Below are positions 1 through 11,971 of a stretch of 64,000 bases of DNA, in pieces. The notes under the pieces are model-generated. The model was not told the origin of the DNA. It searched no databases and was given only the letters and a program-made list of their open reading frames with translations. Numbering within the stretch: the stretch's first letter is position 1; each line of letters begins with the position of its first letter. The stretch lies in assembly GCA_023014335.1 (NCBI GenBank), contig JAECYW010000003.1:1426001-1490000 (forward strand), written 5' to 3'. The translations under genes and the position numbers were made by a program. This DNA comes from Galerina marginata. Taxonomy: Eukaryota; Basidiomycota; Agaricomycetes; Agaricales; Galerinaceae.

Positions 1-648
1 TGGATTTATTTCGCGGAGAGGCATAGGGTTTTTCGTTTCATCTCGTCTCTGGATACGTCAGCTTTGGAATTGGGATCAACATGACGTTGACTATGTCCTG
101 CTCAGCTTTCAGGGTGATATACACCTGGTTTCTATCAATAGGTCCTTATCGGAAGTCACCGTCAGCCAGGAATCGCTTCTGAATAGGCCGGGTCAAGCTG
201 TACCGTCGTACGGCCTTTGATCATGGATCTCGACTTGTGCGAACACGGAGGAACGATCCGGAGACGCTTGAGGAAAGCGACAACACTCTTCTCTAAACTA
301 ACGTTATTGGTGTATATTATTACGATGGCCTCTCAAGACATTGCCGTCCCATTTCTTGCACTGGCAGATCAGCATCCGGAGGTGCCTCGGTTATTTGCCA
401 CCTCAATGCAGCTAATTACGGCCTTGTCCACCTTTTCCCGGGCCATTTTCGTGTTTTTAACCATTCCATATATGTAATGGATGTGAGCCAGATACGTCTT
501 CATGGATCTTATCTCACAGGGTTCCCCCTTCGTTTCTATTTATTTTTCCGACAAGTGGAATTGTCCAGTGACTCACTAGATAAATCAAGGTAAGCACACC
601 CTGAATTTCTTCGACAACTTGCATCCAAATTATCTCTGCATATCAATT
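1..648. other. Intergenic, no gene supported
   Basis: No reading frame here has convincing protein character or splice structure. The longest open frame, an 86-codon frame at 217-477 on the plus strand, has no recognisable motif. The stretch is probably the 3' flank of the unknown gene that ends at 649, plus unassigned sequence. Confidence 0.4.
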
Positions 649-1339
649 TTAGAGACCGAAACTTGTTGCGCTATCGAGGGCAGTAAGGGCATCTGCAGGC
701 AAGTAATGGTATTCATCAACCAAAGCCCGAACCAGCTTCCTGATCCAATCCTGGCACCGCTCGAAGTCTGCGTGGGGAGAGTTCCAAATGGGATCATCTG
801 GTGGTGGTAAAGTAGCATCGGGTTTTTGAATTGGAAGCCCAAGATTGTAGGCAACCTCCTCGATCTTGTCCACAGGATGAGATCGAATGTCGGCAGCACA
901 TTCCGCATCCGGGGTGTAGTCGTCCACGACCAAGTCCGAGGTTACATATCCCAGGCGTATACAATGTTCGTTTTCGGATCGTTTGGTTCGAATGCTGAAG
1001 TTGGTCTTGACTTGAAAGCCGAATCCGATCCACGAGTTTCCGGTAACCTGAATGACCTTGCCCAAGCCCAGGTCTGTTGTTGACGGAATGTAGATGTACC
1101 AATGAGCCCTTTTATTTTCGTAGCAGGTGTACCCCAGACATATTTCGCGCAGTGTGGTTGGTTGAGGAGCAGTGGCACTTGGAATAGCAGCAGTCTTAGG
1201 AGTAGATGCTGTAGCAGCTTCTTCATGAATCCGTCAATTGTTTAGAACGCAAAAATTCTTATTCACATTTCATACCTCGAGCCAACCGTGCTCTTCTGGA
1301 CCATATTGGTGCCGGTGACGATGCTTGTGGCAAGGACAT
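649..1339 (-). CDS. Conserved fungal hypothetical protein (HWYIYIP / RCQDW type)
   Basis: Two exons, 1276-1339 and 649-1220, joined across a 55-nt intron (1221-1275) with donor GTATGA. Splicing restores one frame from the ATG at 1339 and gives about 211 residues. The protein has a low-complexity N-terminus, an HWYIYIP strand after a CYENKRA segment, a V-x-G-x-S-W turn and a C-terminal RCQDWIRKLVRAL helix. A conserved His near the start and an [NR]CQ-x-W near the end are seen in many basidiomycete proteins of unknown function; that recollection is from memory and was not searched. No catalytic assignment is made. It is divergent from the phosphotransferase starting at 1652, with a 312-bp shared promoter region. 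Confidence 0.65.
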
Positions 1340-1651
1340 TGAAGGAAGAGGGAAGAAACAAAACTTGTCCGGATTCCGAGCCGGATTCCCGGTTGAGACC
1401 GAAATTTGCAAAAAACCTTGTCCATCTCTTACTGCATTTTTACTCAGGAGATCGGCTTGCTTGAGTCTTTTTCCAACCTGCCGCCAACTTTGCCTTCGCC
1501 AGCGCCTCCCCACAAAAGAGTGAGCGTCGACGGTCGCTTGGTTAAGCGCCTTCTATGACGTTGTCCCCAAAGTACTACTACTGCTGTCAAGTCTGATCTT
1601 CTGCTTCGCTCAGTCGACTCGATTATTGAATATTGACCGACCAACAAAACA
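1340..1651. promoter_or_regulatory. Divergent intergenic region between two genes
   Basis: These 312 bp separate the minus-strand gene starting at 1339 from the plus-strand gene starting at 1652, so both promoters should lie here. No clear TATA element or repeat was recognised. Confidence 0.4.
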
Positions 1652-2547
1652 ATGACAGTGCTTTCCCGGGGCATACTTCCATCGGGTGACAGTGTTTTCT
1701 TTTCCAACTGGTGTGGACCAGAAGAACTCCCCAGTCCTGACCAGGTCCGGCAACATTCTGACGTTCTGTCTTCCAATCGCAACACCGTCGTTCGTTTCAA
1801 CCATTTGAGGCTTATCGTCAAATATGGTCCTTGTGTCAGGGAGGCAGAAGGGCAGGCGCTTTGGGTCATAAAGCAATTTACTGATGTCGCAGCTCCGACG
1901 CTGTATGGTTGGTTTCAAGACGGAGACGAGTTGTTTCTTTATATGAGTCTCGAGGAAGGGGTAACGCTCGCTACTAGATGGCCAAAGCTCTCGAAGGAAG
2001 AGAAGGCTGACATTGCCAATCAACTGAAAGGAATGCTTGCTTCTGTATCCAAAGTGCAATTGCCGCCTGATGAATTATATATCGGTACGGGTCTCTTTGA
2101 TAATTGGTATTCTGATAGAAACTGACCCAAGTCCCAGGTTCTCTAAATCGTGGGCCATGCCTTGACATGTTGTTCGAAATGAATGGCCATCCTTTCCCTG
2201 GACCTTTCACTTCGTCCAAATCTTTTCATGATTTTGTTGTCTCTGTTGGCATCCCATTTCCCGACACTTACGCTCGCCAAGGCTTGCCCGATTCCCTTCC
2301 GATCACGCTCACGCACAACGACCTCAACTTCACCAACATCCTTGTTTCCCCTCATGGCTCTCAAGTCACGGCTGTCATCGACTGGGAACTGGCAGGATTC
2401 TATCCCTCGTACTGGGAATGGGTGACTTCGACCGCCATGAACGAGATTCGAGGAGGCGACATAAAACACTTCATGGATACAATTCTGAAGCCGCACGACC
2501 TGATTTATCGTCACTGGAGCCACTGGTTCCGTTCTACAGGGGCTTAG
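1652..2547 (+). CDS. Phosphotransferase, APH / choline-kinase-like family
   Basis: Two exons (1652-2084 and 2138-2547) flank a 53-nt intron with donor GTACGG, a CTGAC branch site and acceptor CCCAG. The product is 280 residues, a normal size for fungal APH-fold (PF01636) proteins. The catalytic loop LTHNDLNFTNIL supplies the Brenner-type HxDxxxxN signature (about His204, Asp206, Asn211). The metal-binding DWE follows at about residue 226, and the C-terminal YWEW segment is typical. An ATP-dependent small-molecule kinase fold is well supported. The substrate is unknown, and fungal members are not established drug-resistance enzymes. The splice point rebuilds the family motif GSLNRGPC. The gene is convergent with a second APH-like gene. 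Confidence 0.85.
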
Positions 2548-2922
2548 TATACTCCTCGGACTCCAGAGAAGCTATGATTAGATTTGGGGCAATGTTGTGG
2601 CGAAATGTTGTTCTGATCCTAATAACAGGAAAACTGATGAAATATGGGTTATGTCGGTAGTTGTACAATTCCAAGAATATGAAGGCATGCTATGTACTAC
2701 GTTAAGTAATGAACCTAATGCGTTAAATATGAAGACACGAAGAATCAAAATAAATAAGTAAGGACTGCCTTTAACCCCACGCTAACGTTGGCGGTCGCTC
2801 CGAATGAAGGAATTACCCAGCAAATAAACTAGTGTCCCCACTCCAAAAAGCGAATTAAACAGATGTTTCGGCTGCACATCTATTCGCATCATTAAGTGCT
2901 TGATCGTAAATCGACCTCATCC
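2548..2922. other. Convergent intergenic region
   Basis: This AT-rich 3' flank is shared by two convergent phosphotransferase genes that end at 2547 (plus) and 2923 (minus). No gene or repeat is seen. Confidence 0.5.
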
Positions 2923-5488
2923 TCAATTCGCCTGAATATCCAAAGCTGCCCCATCCGCCGGACTCGCAGGCCAGCTTTCTTCTCCGTTCTCGTTCAAACT
3001 GCCCGAGGTGGTCAACCACGCCTCGAGTCGCCTGCCAAGCTCTCCTCCCCGACCACCACAGATATCCCCAGTGGTGTTCAGCATCTGCTCCCTTTCCTGC
3101 TCCTGGAGTATCGGCAACTTCGAGGAAAGCTTGACGCCTCGACCCATAGCTCGCGCAGCGGCGCCAAGTGTCTGCGTCCTTCCTCTCTTCGCACCTGACC
3201 CAGAACTTGCACCGTGTTCCTCCGCCCCAGGCGAGCTGACCATCGCCCTTGCTGAAGAAGCAGAATCAATATTGCCCGATCCGCAATCGCCACCAAGCCT
3301 AAACCACTCGCTCTCAAAATCTTCGGGGCCAAGGATGCTGTCCACCAGCCCCTCCTCCCAGCCGTCCCATTCGGCGCATCGGTGTGCTAGCCGTAGCCGT
3401 GTGCCATGCGCCTCGTAATAGAGCCATTCTCTGCAGAGTGTTTTCAGGTCGACGGGTTTGTTGGTTTTCGGTAGTTGAATGGACATGGAAGGGTCGTTCG
3501 GAAGTTGGGATACGACTTCGCGGAAGAGTTTTGTAAGGAAGGGGCTAGACTGAAGGAAGGCAGGTACGTGTGCGCACGCCCATAGCGGTCTGGTAGTCGT
3601 TGATTCCCAGTCAATTATGCAGGTCTGAAAAAAAAAAAATAAGACTTTTAATAAGCAGACGCTTTCAAAAACAGACACCTAGGCACTTACGATAGTCGTG
3701 AAGTCTTTCTCGTCAACGAAGATATTCGCTGTGCTTAAGTCGTGACAATCCAAGCCAAATTCCTCTGGCCCATCTCCTTTCTTTAACAAACTTCCAAGTC
3801 GTTCCATCATCTGCATCCACCTACCCATCTCCTTCTTCACTGCCTCCTCTCTCTGAGCCATATGGGCGACGAGGAAGGTGCTCCTCTGCATCCGCCTGTA
3901 GTCGCGATACATGGCATCCCCAGGGCCCTCCCACTCGTCCTCGCTTTCCGACAAGTTCCACTCGTCACTCTCGTCACTCTCATCGCCAGGAACGGCGCGC
4001 AATCGATGATGTCGTGAAGAGATAATTTCATCTGGATCCAAGTGCAGTCTATGCGGAGCAGATTTGCCCTCGTTCTCCCGAACAACGCCCTCGATTTCAC
4101 GGGTTACACAAGAGGTCAAGTATGACTCTGTCGTTGGCCATGGACCGCGGTTCAGTTCTTGTGGATGGGTCAACTCGCCCCTATTCGACCCGAAGAATGG
4201 CCATGAAATGATCGGCCCGACGTGATATTCGCGGCGGATAGACTGAAGTGTAGGAATGGAAGTCGTTGAAGCACGAGGCGTAATGGTACTTGGGAATGCC
4301 GTCATGTCTAGAGTGGGCGAAAAGGGAAATCCGGAATAATGGTCCTGGGTTGCTCTAGGAGTCGGGACGCCCGAGGTGATGCTTAGTTGGCGTGGGTCAG
4401 GTCCAAAATAGAGTGACCCAATCGTCGAAAACCGGTGGGCAAAAAGAGGTATGATAATAGCAGCTAGGTTCTTCAACAGTTTCACTAAGTCATTATAAGG
4501 AAGCCCATGGTAGACTTGGGCGAGAGGAATGCCCGGTGCCTGGTGTCACGTGACTAATTAGCATTCAAAAAGGTGCCGATAATCCGCAGGGCTCACTTTG
4601 GACATCAGGATAAATTCACCACCTAGCCGGTTGTAAGGATTGGAATCGTAATGAAAGATCTTGGGGACGGGTACGTTTGTTTTGTGACGGAGGTAGTGAA
4701 TTGTGGCCACTTCCGATTCGGTTTTCAATCTCAGCATGAATCGACGCGCAACTCTAGCGACCAAGGCGACGTGATCAACCAACGTGACGAGGTAGGCCTA
4801 GAATAAAATCACGGTCAGGAAAGGCATTCGGCATGGATGCTATTAGAGTACCTTGTGGAAAGTCCCTAGAGAGTCAACCCTATCAACCAAGTCCGGTAAA
4901 AGTGAAACCCGGGCTCACCTGCACTTATGAACTCAATGCGCCCAACCTCGACACCCATCTTTTCGCGTACGACATCTTTCAGTAGCTTCCTATCCACCTC
5001 GAATGCTGTGGCGCCATGCAAAGCAGCATCGGCCTTGCGCTCCCTCTTCCGATCTGCGTGTTCGACTGCCCAGTCCCATGTCAGTGGCGGCTGCGTGGTG
5101 ATTGATGCTGGAGCAGTTGGGGTATCTTCTGAAGTGATTCTGGGTTCAGTATGCTCGACAGATAGCTTGCGACCATTCCGATGCATTACAGAATGGTCCG
5201 GGATAGAAAATGAACGTTGCTCAGTTGTTGGAACTATGTCCTTATCAACCGTCTCGGCCGGGTCTTTCTGAGGATTCAATTCCGAACGGGATCCGAGATT
5301 CCTGCCAGAGAACGATCTGGCCGGCACTCAATGAGGATGAGAGTAGAAAGCAAGTTGGGTTGTCATACGCACTGACTGTTGAAATAATTGTTCGCGATAT
5401 CATGCCCTGTAAGCTGCTTGTCCTTGTTTGCCGTCGCCTCCGTGCCATTTGTACCCCGCGCACATGGCTCGGTCAACGGAATACCCAT
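2923..5488 (-). CDS. Large phosphotransferase-fold (APH) protein with N- and C-terminal extensions
   Basis: Six exons on the minus strand: about 5488-5390, about 5327-4919, 4865-4852 (only 14 nt), 4797-4597, 4539-3691 and 3624-2923. The introns of 53, 54, 57 and 66 nt are canonical GT-AG and keep frame. The first junction is less certain, with two acceptor choices near 5326. The kinase core starts after a Ser/Thr-rich N-terminus, with SAGTFHK (nucleotide-loop like) and GGEFILMSK. Its catalytic loop is CHDLSTANIFVDE (HxDxxxxN), followed by CIIDWES. A long acidic insertion precedes the loop, and a Gly/Ser-rich tail of about 150 residues follows. The total is about 760 residues, more than twice the usual APH length. 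Substrate unknown. Confidence 0.8.
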
Positions 5489-8296
5489 TTGTAACGATGA
5501 GCGGGGGTGATGGAAGAATTCGCAAAGTGGGAGAAATGCCAGAGCTGAGAGAAGGTTGTGAGGGTATTTATATTCATATCCGGAGTGCGGATGACCTTGC
5601 CCTCGTAAATCGAAATTCGCCCGGGGCCACTTCCTTGGCAAGGGAGACTCTTACCAATTGAAATTTCATTCTTGAATCCTGCTCGGGTAAAGCTGATGGA
5701 TCATGGAAGGTCGCCGCTCATTCAAGTGGACCACGTTTCTTATTTCCGACGAGAGAAGCTCACAACATGATAACGCCTCATTTGTTGACTGAGCTAAATA
5801 TCGTGCACAGACTGTCATAACACGCTTCAAAATATCAATGCCTTCTGACTGATTTCGCCTTGACCATTACTTGGGCACAACCATTAAATCTACCCCACAT
5901 GGACTCCAAAAGCCTAGGGTAAAAATAACATCGCCAAGGCCGTGCCAAGGTACGGCGGTGATTCTCAGTGTTCATGAATCGCCAAAGGTTTGACGCTACA
6001 GTCGAACCCCTCATAATACATACCTCTGATAACGCATAACCCCTTATAACCCATAGCCTTATGTGTCCACCGAGTTGGTAGGCAGGGAATTGCATAGCAT
6101 AACCCATAGGTCCGCAATAACGCATAATGCATACCCCTTGGCGGGCAAAACGCATAGGTTTTGGGTGCCATATGAGGCCGAATATCATTACTTTGAGGTC
6201 AAATTGCAGTACCTTCTCAAAACTCCGAGTTGATGTAAGCCATAATTTGTGCAGAAATACCTTTTTCGAGCTTTCTGATCTGCTGAATTTTTTTTTTCGC
6301 CTCAAAAACGACATCAGGGACCGACTTTCGCACGACCCCGACAACCTTTACCAGGCTTGGTCATGATATGTGCAGATTCTACTAACTGAAGTGGCCCGTA
6401 TCTCATGTATATAGGACTCACCTATTTCTTATGCCATATCTAAGCAGCAATTCAGTGACTTCGGTCGAATATTTCTGCTATGATTTTCGCAATCCATTTT
6501 TAGCGTACCCCTCCAAACGCATAACCCCTCATAACGCATAGCTCGGGGGGTCCACCGAAGGGTATGCGTTATGAGGGGTTCGACTGTAGTGCTTCAAGAA
6601 TCCACCTGAGATGCTTCGAAAACCGAATTGTGGCACTGTAGGCCAGTCATATCAATTTCCAAGTGCACTGGGCAATTCTCGTAAACATTGGGTAGTCCTC
6701 AGATTTAGGGCTACTATTCACATTGTTAACATGGTTCTGAATCGCGCTTCCTCTTTAAATACTCGAACCCACAACCTCTGAAAGAGCTGTAATTATATTT
6801 GGCATTTCTTCAAAATTTGTCGTTCAATTCAAGTTCAATTTTCAGTTCCAAGCCATAGCTGAGGTTACACCTATAATTAATTAATGATGACCGAATCAAA
6901 CTCATCACTTGGGTCGGAATTCACAAACGCACTGTTACCCGCAGCCCGAGCGCCGGGATCCACGTTCTCGTTATCTACGCGAGAAAGAAGTCGTGATAAT
7001 AGCAATTACGATGACTTATTATTGGGTCGGGAATAGAGCGGTATTTCGAGTCTTATTCCTGGTGCACAAATAAAACAGTTGGACACCTGTAATATAGGAG
7101 AGGTCGCTGTCACAGTCGGCAAGAAATTACTACGAGCTATGGAGTGCGCCAGGTCGACAGTAATATATATTTATAATTCCCTTACTCGCAAAGGTACATC
7201 CAGCCTACGGATAACCGCTCAGCGTTTACTCAATCCTCAGTTTCCTGAAGTAGCAAGGGGGACCGACCTAAAAATAAACTACGCCACACATCTGGACCTG
7301 CCGTCATCCCGTCCATCCTGGGGGACTGGCGAACTTATCTGAATAGCGAACGCAGATGATTAACTACAGCTGAATGTGTTTTAAAGTGCAAATCAAAGCC
7401 ATTCTGAGATTACTTTCCTTCAATGCACTAGCTAACGTCAGACCGAACTTGATGAATTGATTATGCTAGGAGACGAACGTTTCTCGGACTATTGCATGGC
7501 GGTTGTTCATGACTGTGCAGTAATTCCTTATTGTCCAAGCTGAGAAAGGAAAAGTGGGGGAAAAGGAATGGGCACTTTGTGAGCATGCACTGCCTGGCTT
7601 TCGCATTGCGGAGAACGCCACCGTTTCAAGTTGAACCTCGCTGCAAACTTCGGGATTCGCTGAGATGGTATATCCTTGGCTGGACAAGAAGCTCTTGTGA
7701 CGCTCAAATGGATGAACTAATGCCCAAGGAATGGCAATATGCGCACTAGTCCTCGTGCTCGAGAACAAAGAATATCATTGCGATGTCGAAAAACTTCGGT
7801 CTAGTGTGAACTATTAAGATCATTACTGGTGACCAGTAGACGCCACGGATGTACCATTGTGAGTAGGCAGAACAAAAAGATACACAACTTTAGGCTGCTA
7901 AGAAAACCCTTGAGTATGGTAAGGTACAGTAGGATATGCAAAAAATATGATGTGCCGTATCAGGACGAGGTGATAGTGTAGAGGCCACCATTGAATGGAA
8001 GGCGAGAATACAAGTTACTGTTACAACAGATTAAACCAAGATTGAGTACGTTGTGTGATGTATGAATGTAAGTATACGATGTATGGTGAATGCAAGAAAA
8101 AACGGACTGAGAAAGCGAGATATCTACATAAATAATATCAGACGGCCGATAAATGGTGCCGTATTTTTCAGTCCACAGGAACAGTTGAGAACTATAGGTA
8201 CGGGTGTGTCAAAGCTGATCTGATGAAAGGGGGGAAAAACTTCGACGTCAGCGCTCTCCATATCCCACACCTAAACACCGAAATAGAACGAAAAGC
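5489..8296. other. Intergenic region containing one MITE
   Basis: About 2.8 kb with no convincing coding sequence. It holds the inverted-repeat element at 5999-6586, annotated separately. Open frames around 7079-7342 and 7531-7749 lack splice logic and recognisable motifs. Confidence 0.4.
5999..6586. mobile_element. Non-autonomous Tc1/pogo-like DNA transposon (MITE)
   Basis: The left end CAGTCGAACCCCTCATAA at 5999 is repeated as its reverse complement ending at 6586, and both ends are flanked by TA (5997-5998 and 6587-6588), the expected target duplication. Beyond the first 18 identical bases the arms stay related for about 80 bp, with imperfect CATAACCCCTCATAAC units and a GTCCACCGAG block in each arm, so the ends can fold back on each other. 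The 588-bp length and the lack of a DDE-transposase frame mark it as non-autonomous. Superfamily assignment rests on TA duplication and CAGTCG termini only. Confidence 0.75.
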
Positions 8297-10461
8297 TCAC
8301 CTGTCAGCAGCGGGATCGGAGCAAATCACCTGCGCCACTCTGGTATCAAGCCACTTCATCACGTCCTCTCCGAGACTCGTACACTCATGCAGCTCGAGCT
8401 TCTTCAGTCTCACAGGACTAACGCTACCCACCACCTGAGCCGTGCCGTTTTCAGGGTTTCTAGCTTCTACCATCTGGACGAGCTTCGTCACCTCTTCGTT
8501 GTGCGTATGACAGCTGCGCAGTCCAAGAAACTCCAAAGCAGGGGACGCCCACACGAGGTTTTGAGTCTGATTGGGGTCATCTTCCGGTGATCCAAGCGCA
8601 GTAAGCAAGGGTTCAAGTGCCGTCCCGCCGACAGTCAGGGTTTTAAGGTGCACCAATTCTGACAGCAGCGCTGTCCAGGTAATGACCAGTCCCGCAGGGC
8701 CGTAGTAAAATGTCGCCGCGTTGGCCGCAACGCCGTATGCTATCGATAGATACTGGAGTGGGGGCCTACTGGACCGTGCAAGGAGGCTGGATATGATGTC
8801 TTCGATAGCATCTCGAGCTTCGATGTCAAGTGTTAAAGAGTCTAGACATGGGAGGGTAAGCGAATCGAGCAGTTGGGTGAGAAGGAAGTGTCCGCCTAGA
8901 GTCAGCGAGGTCACATGGGGAAGCGTGAGCACGTTTAGCGGCAGGACGGCCGGTAATACGCCCTGAAAATGTAGGGAGACGGTTTTTAGTTGAAGGTTAT
9001 TTGATAGGATATGCAGGATCCTGTCGAGGGGAAGATGCGATGTTGGAAGTCCCCGGAGGTTGAGCGTATGTAGACCGCGAAGCATGGGGGAAGACCACTT
9101 GAAGGGAGTATGCTGAAGTGTGAGCGTTCGTAGCTTTGGGAGGACGACCGATGTAGCAGAGCTCGCATTCGGAAGCCACGGCCATTCAGCAAAGAATGCC
9201 GCTTCCACACTTGATACTTCGAACTCTTTTAAGAGTGGGGCATCCCCTGAGGGCAAAAATACCGATCAACGGAGGTGCGTGTTAGAGGGCTCAAGCGTAC
9301 CATTTATGGCCTTCAAAGCTCCCATTGATGTGAACTGCTTATCAAAACGAAAGACGAATCTTTCCCAACGGTGCATCTGTTCTACCAGATAGAAAAACGC
9401 GACATGTCCCCAGTGCATGCTGACCCTAGAGACCGCATTTGCTTGCCGGTCGTGTCCGACTGGGGAACTCCAGCCATCGTGGTGTGGTGGCGGTGAAGGG
9501 GGCATGATTATGGCAACATTTCCGACGGGTGGAGGTGGAGGTGGGTGAGGAACAAAGTAGTGCGACGATTGTTGGCCTGCAAATGATACGTTCCATGGTG
9601 GGGTAATTGGTGTCACTGGTGAAGAAGTAGGTCTCGGACGGAAGGAAGAAGCCTCAAAACTTTGCTTCGAGTTTGCCACGCGTAGGAAGATTTCAATGTC
9701 AAGGGGCACGGTTTCTCCGGAACGCTCTAGCCATAGCCGAACGGTGTCTGCAGACGCGTGCTGGTTCGTAAGGAGGCGAATCTATGGAGACATAGTCAGC
9801 TTCATAGGATCAACAATCAAGAGAGGATGCGGGGTGAGAGAGGCATGGCGAGGACACTATTAATAGACGTGTTGCTTCGTCTAGAGCCAACTGCCCTGGC
9901 AAACCACGCTAAAACCGGGCAAACGACAGGTGGAAGGGAGACAAAAGCAGCGTCAATGGGAGAGTAGACACCATAGACAGCTCAGATTCCTTTGGCGTTC
10001 ATACGCGAGAAACAATTGAATGCACTCCCACAAAGTCTGGACGAAGCGGGCCGCTAAAAATGGCGAAAGAATAAGCTTGGTGCACTCACTTTTGACCAGA
10101 TCAAAGGTATCCTCAAGGCCAGCCTTCTCCAGGACGTACACACCGCCGCCAAGACCCACGCCGAACAGGGGTGGTCCTCGAAACTCCACATGAATATCTC
10201 TCTGAGCAATTCCATTGGGAGTCGCCGGATCGGGCTGAGGTACGCCAACGTCTTCGAGACCCGTCTCTCCAGCGCCGAGCGTTGCTCCTGGAGCTCGCTG
10301 ATGGCGTATTGAGACTCGCGTATTATTTGGGCGAGTGTTTCTTCCACGGCTTCGATTTTTGAGGTGAGTTCTAGCACAGAGACGCGTGTTGCCTCCAGTG
10401 TCCGTCGTGCATCGGCCAGGGTCTCCTTGGTGGGCGGTTCTGCGAAATCGGAGCACGCCAT
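8297..10461 (-). CDS. F-box protein with leucine-rich C-terminal part
   Basis: Three exons: 10461-10090, 9781-9301 and 9246-8297. The summed length is in frame and encodes 600 residues. The N-terminus is a coiled coil (TSKIEAVEETLAQI). It is followed by the Agaricomycete F-box IRRLPMELLREIFMWSF, the VCTSWRRLALRIPLIWSK core, and VRLWLERSG after the first intron. A proline-rich stretch (HPPPPPPVG) separates this from regularly spaced Leu-rich segments resembling irregular LRRs. F-box proteins act as substrate adaptors of SCF ubiquitin ligases; the target is unknown. Intron 1 (9782-10089, 308 nt) is unusually long for this window. The stop lies inside a GTGAGC donor-like sequence at 8296, so a further 3' exon cannot be excluded. 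Confidence 0.85.
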
Positions 10462-11971
10462 TGCACGGTTTGAGGAAAAATTAGGGCTGATAGTATGGTG
10501 GAAAAGAAGAAGTCATGAGGAGTTCAAGCAGCCCAGATAAAACGATCAATATTCCGAGATTTGAAACTCCGCTGGTCCCGGGCTTCGGTAAGGAGAACAA
10601 AACCGTTGCGAACGTCTCAAACCTCAGAATTAACATAACGCAAAAGGCTATGTCTCGTCCTGGTTACCTTCAAGACAAGTTATGTCCGTTCAGAGGCAAA
10701 GTCAGGGTCAGTGTGGGCCAGCGGTCGAACAGCTCCGCCTAAAATCAGAGTGAGCTGACTCTCGGCAAATCAACGGCGGTAGCCTCAAGGCAGTAAACAC
10801 GAGGCAACCGCACCCCTTCAGCAGCGTGGAAGGTATGAAGGTTGTAACGTGGTTCTCGTGTCCACATACCAATTATTCTAGAGAGAAATGGAGGGACCTT
10901 TTGTCAAACGGAGCTTTATGTCTTCATAGAGATAAAAATGACAACTTCGATCTCCAGGTGCGGATCGGGTGTTGCTGGGTTGATGAAGAATGGAGATTCA
11001 GGGAAGAATGTAACCGGTCTCTGGAAGTGTTGTTCTCGAGAATCGTGGACCGTTTATAACTCTGAAAGAATGGCGAATCTAATTGAGAGGTAGTTCTTTG
11101 TTTGACGATGAACGCACCATCTTCGGGTGTCTTCACTATGGGTCGCCCACATTGGCACCCATCCCTCACATCAACTGTTATCGAGAAGGTTCTTCGCTTC
11201 TTGAGGCCAGTTTCCATAAAGAGGTCATAAGTAAGTCAATGTCATTCGCAGAAAAGCTCTCTGAAGATAGAAAGAAAGAGAAAACAAGGAAAGTTGAGTG
11301 GTGTGAAAGTGGATGATGGTAGATGTGGTGGGAGGTTATCGATTGAGCAAGCGCCCACACTACTGAAAGGAGGCGAGCGGAACCGAGTGCAATTAAATTA
11401 GCACAGCTCACGATGAAGACGATGTGCGAAAAGAACTCGACGCAGGCAAAGTATACAAGGGCCTTCGGAACCCCATATAGCACCCTTCAGAACGTCCCGA
11501 CTCCCTAATTGAATGACGAGATCCAAAGTAATTTCCGCTGTTAAAATCTCACACAATGACCTTCAAAGCCGGAGACTGGGTAGAGGTGAAGCATTGAATA
11601 GGAATTTATCGGGTGGACCAAGGGTTGAAGAAATCTGCGAAGGTTTGGCGGCTGTGGCATCTGTGGGTGGTATCCTCAACCACAAATCACGTTTCATAAG
11701 CGTTTGAACAGCGCCTCAAGAAGTCTAAGTAACTCATTGAGTAGAAACATGAGGGTCAAACAGAGCTGTTATACAAATGCGGGTGTAAGTAAGTAGTACA
11801 TGTACAGGATCTGACAGTGGCCAAAAAAAACTTTGAGCCGCAATGAAACGCACTTGACATACGAATGGCTGAACGAGAAACCCCAACACGTCCGTTCCTT
11901 TCGAAAGGACCAAACGCCGTTGAAACCAGGCAAGTTGATGATGAGTCGAGGAGGGTTAGGCATAACTGAGT
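10462..11971. other. Intergenic, no gene supported
   Basis: About 1.5 kb lies between the F-box start and the 3' end of TOA2. Some hydrophobic open frames occur, for example 11178-11483 on the minus strand, but they start at non-ATG codons and could not be spliced into a coherent protein. Confidence 0.35.

Noticed and set aside
217..477. 86-codon plus-strand frame with hydrophobic segments
   Set aside because: No promoter context, motif or splice support; likely chance.
5835..6344. Long minus-strand open frame inside the MITE
   Set aside because: It runs across the inverted-repeat arm and out of the element; composition reflects the repeat, and no transposase motif is present.
6755..6775. 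GGTTCGA-like box (minus strand) suggesting a tRNA T-loop
   Set aside because: The flanking bases do not form a T-stem or acceptor stem.
11178..11483. Hydrophobic minus-strand frame resembling a membrane segment
   Set aside because: No ATG start in context and no connecting exons found.
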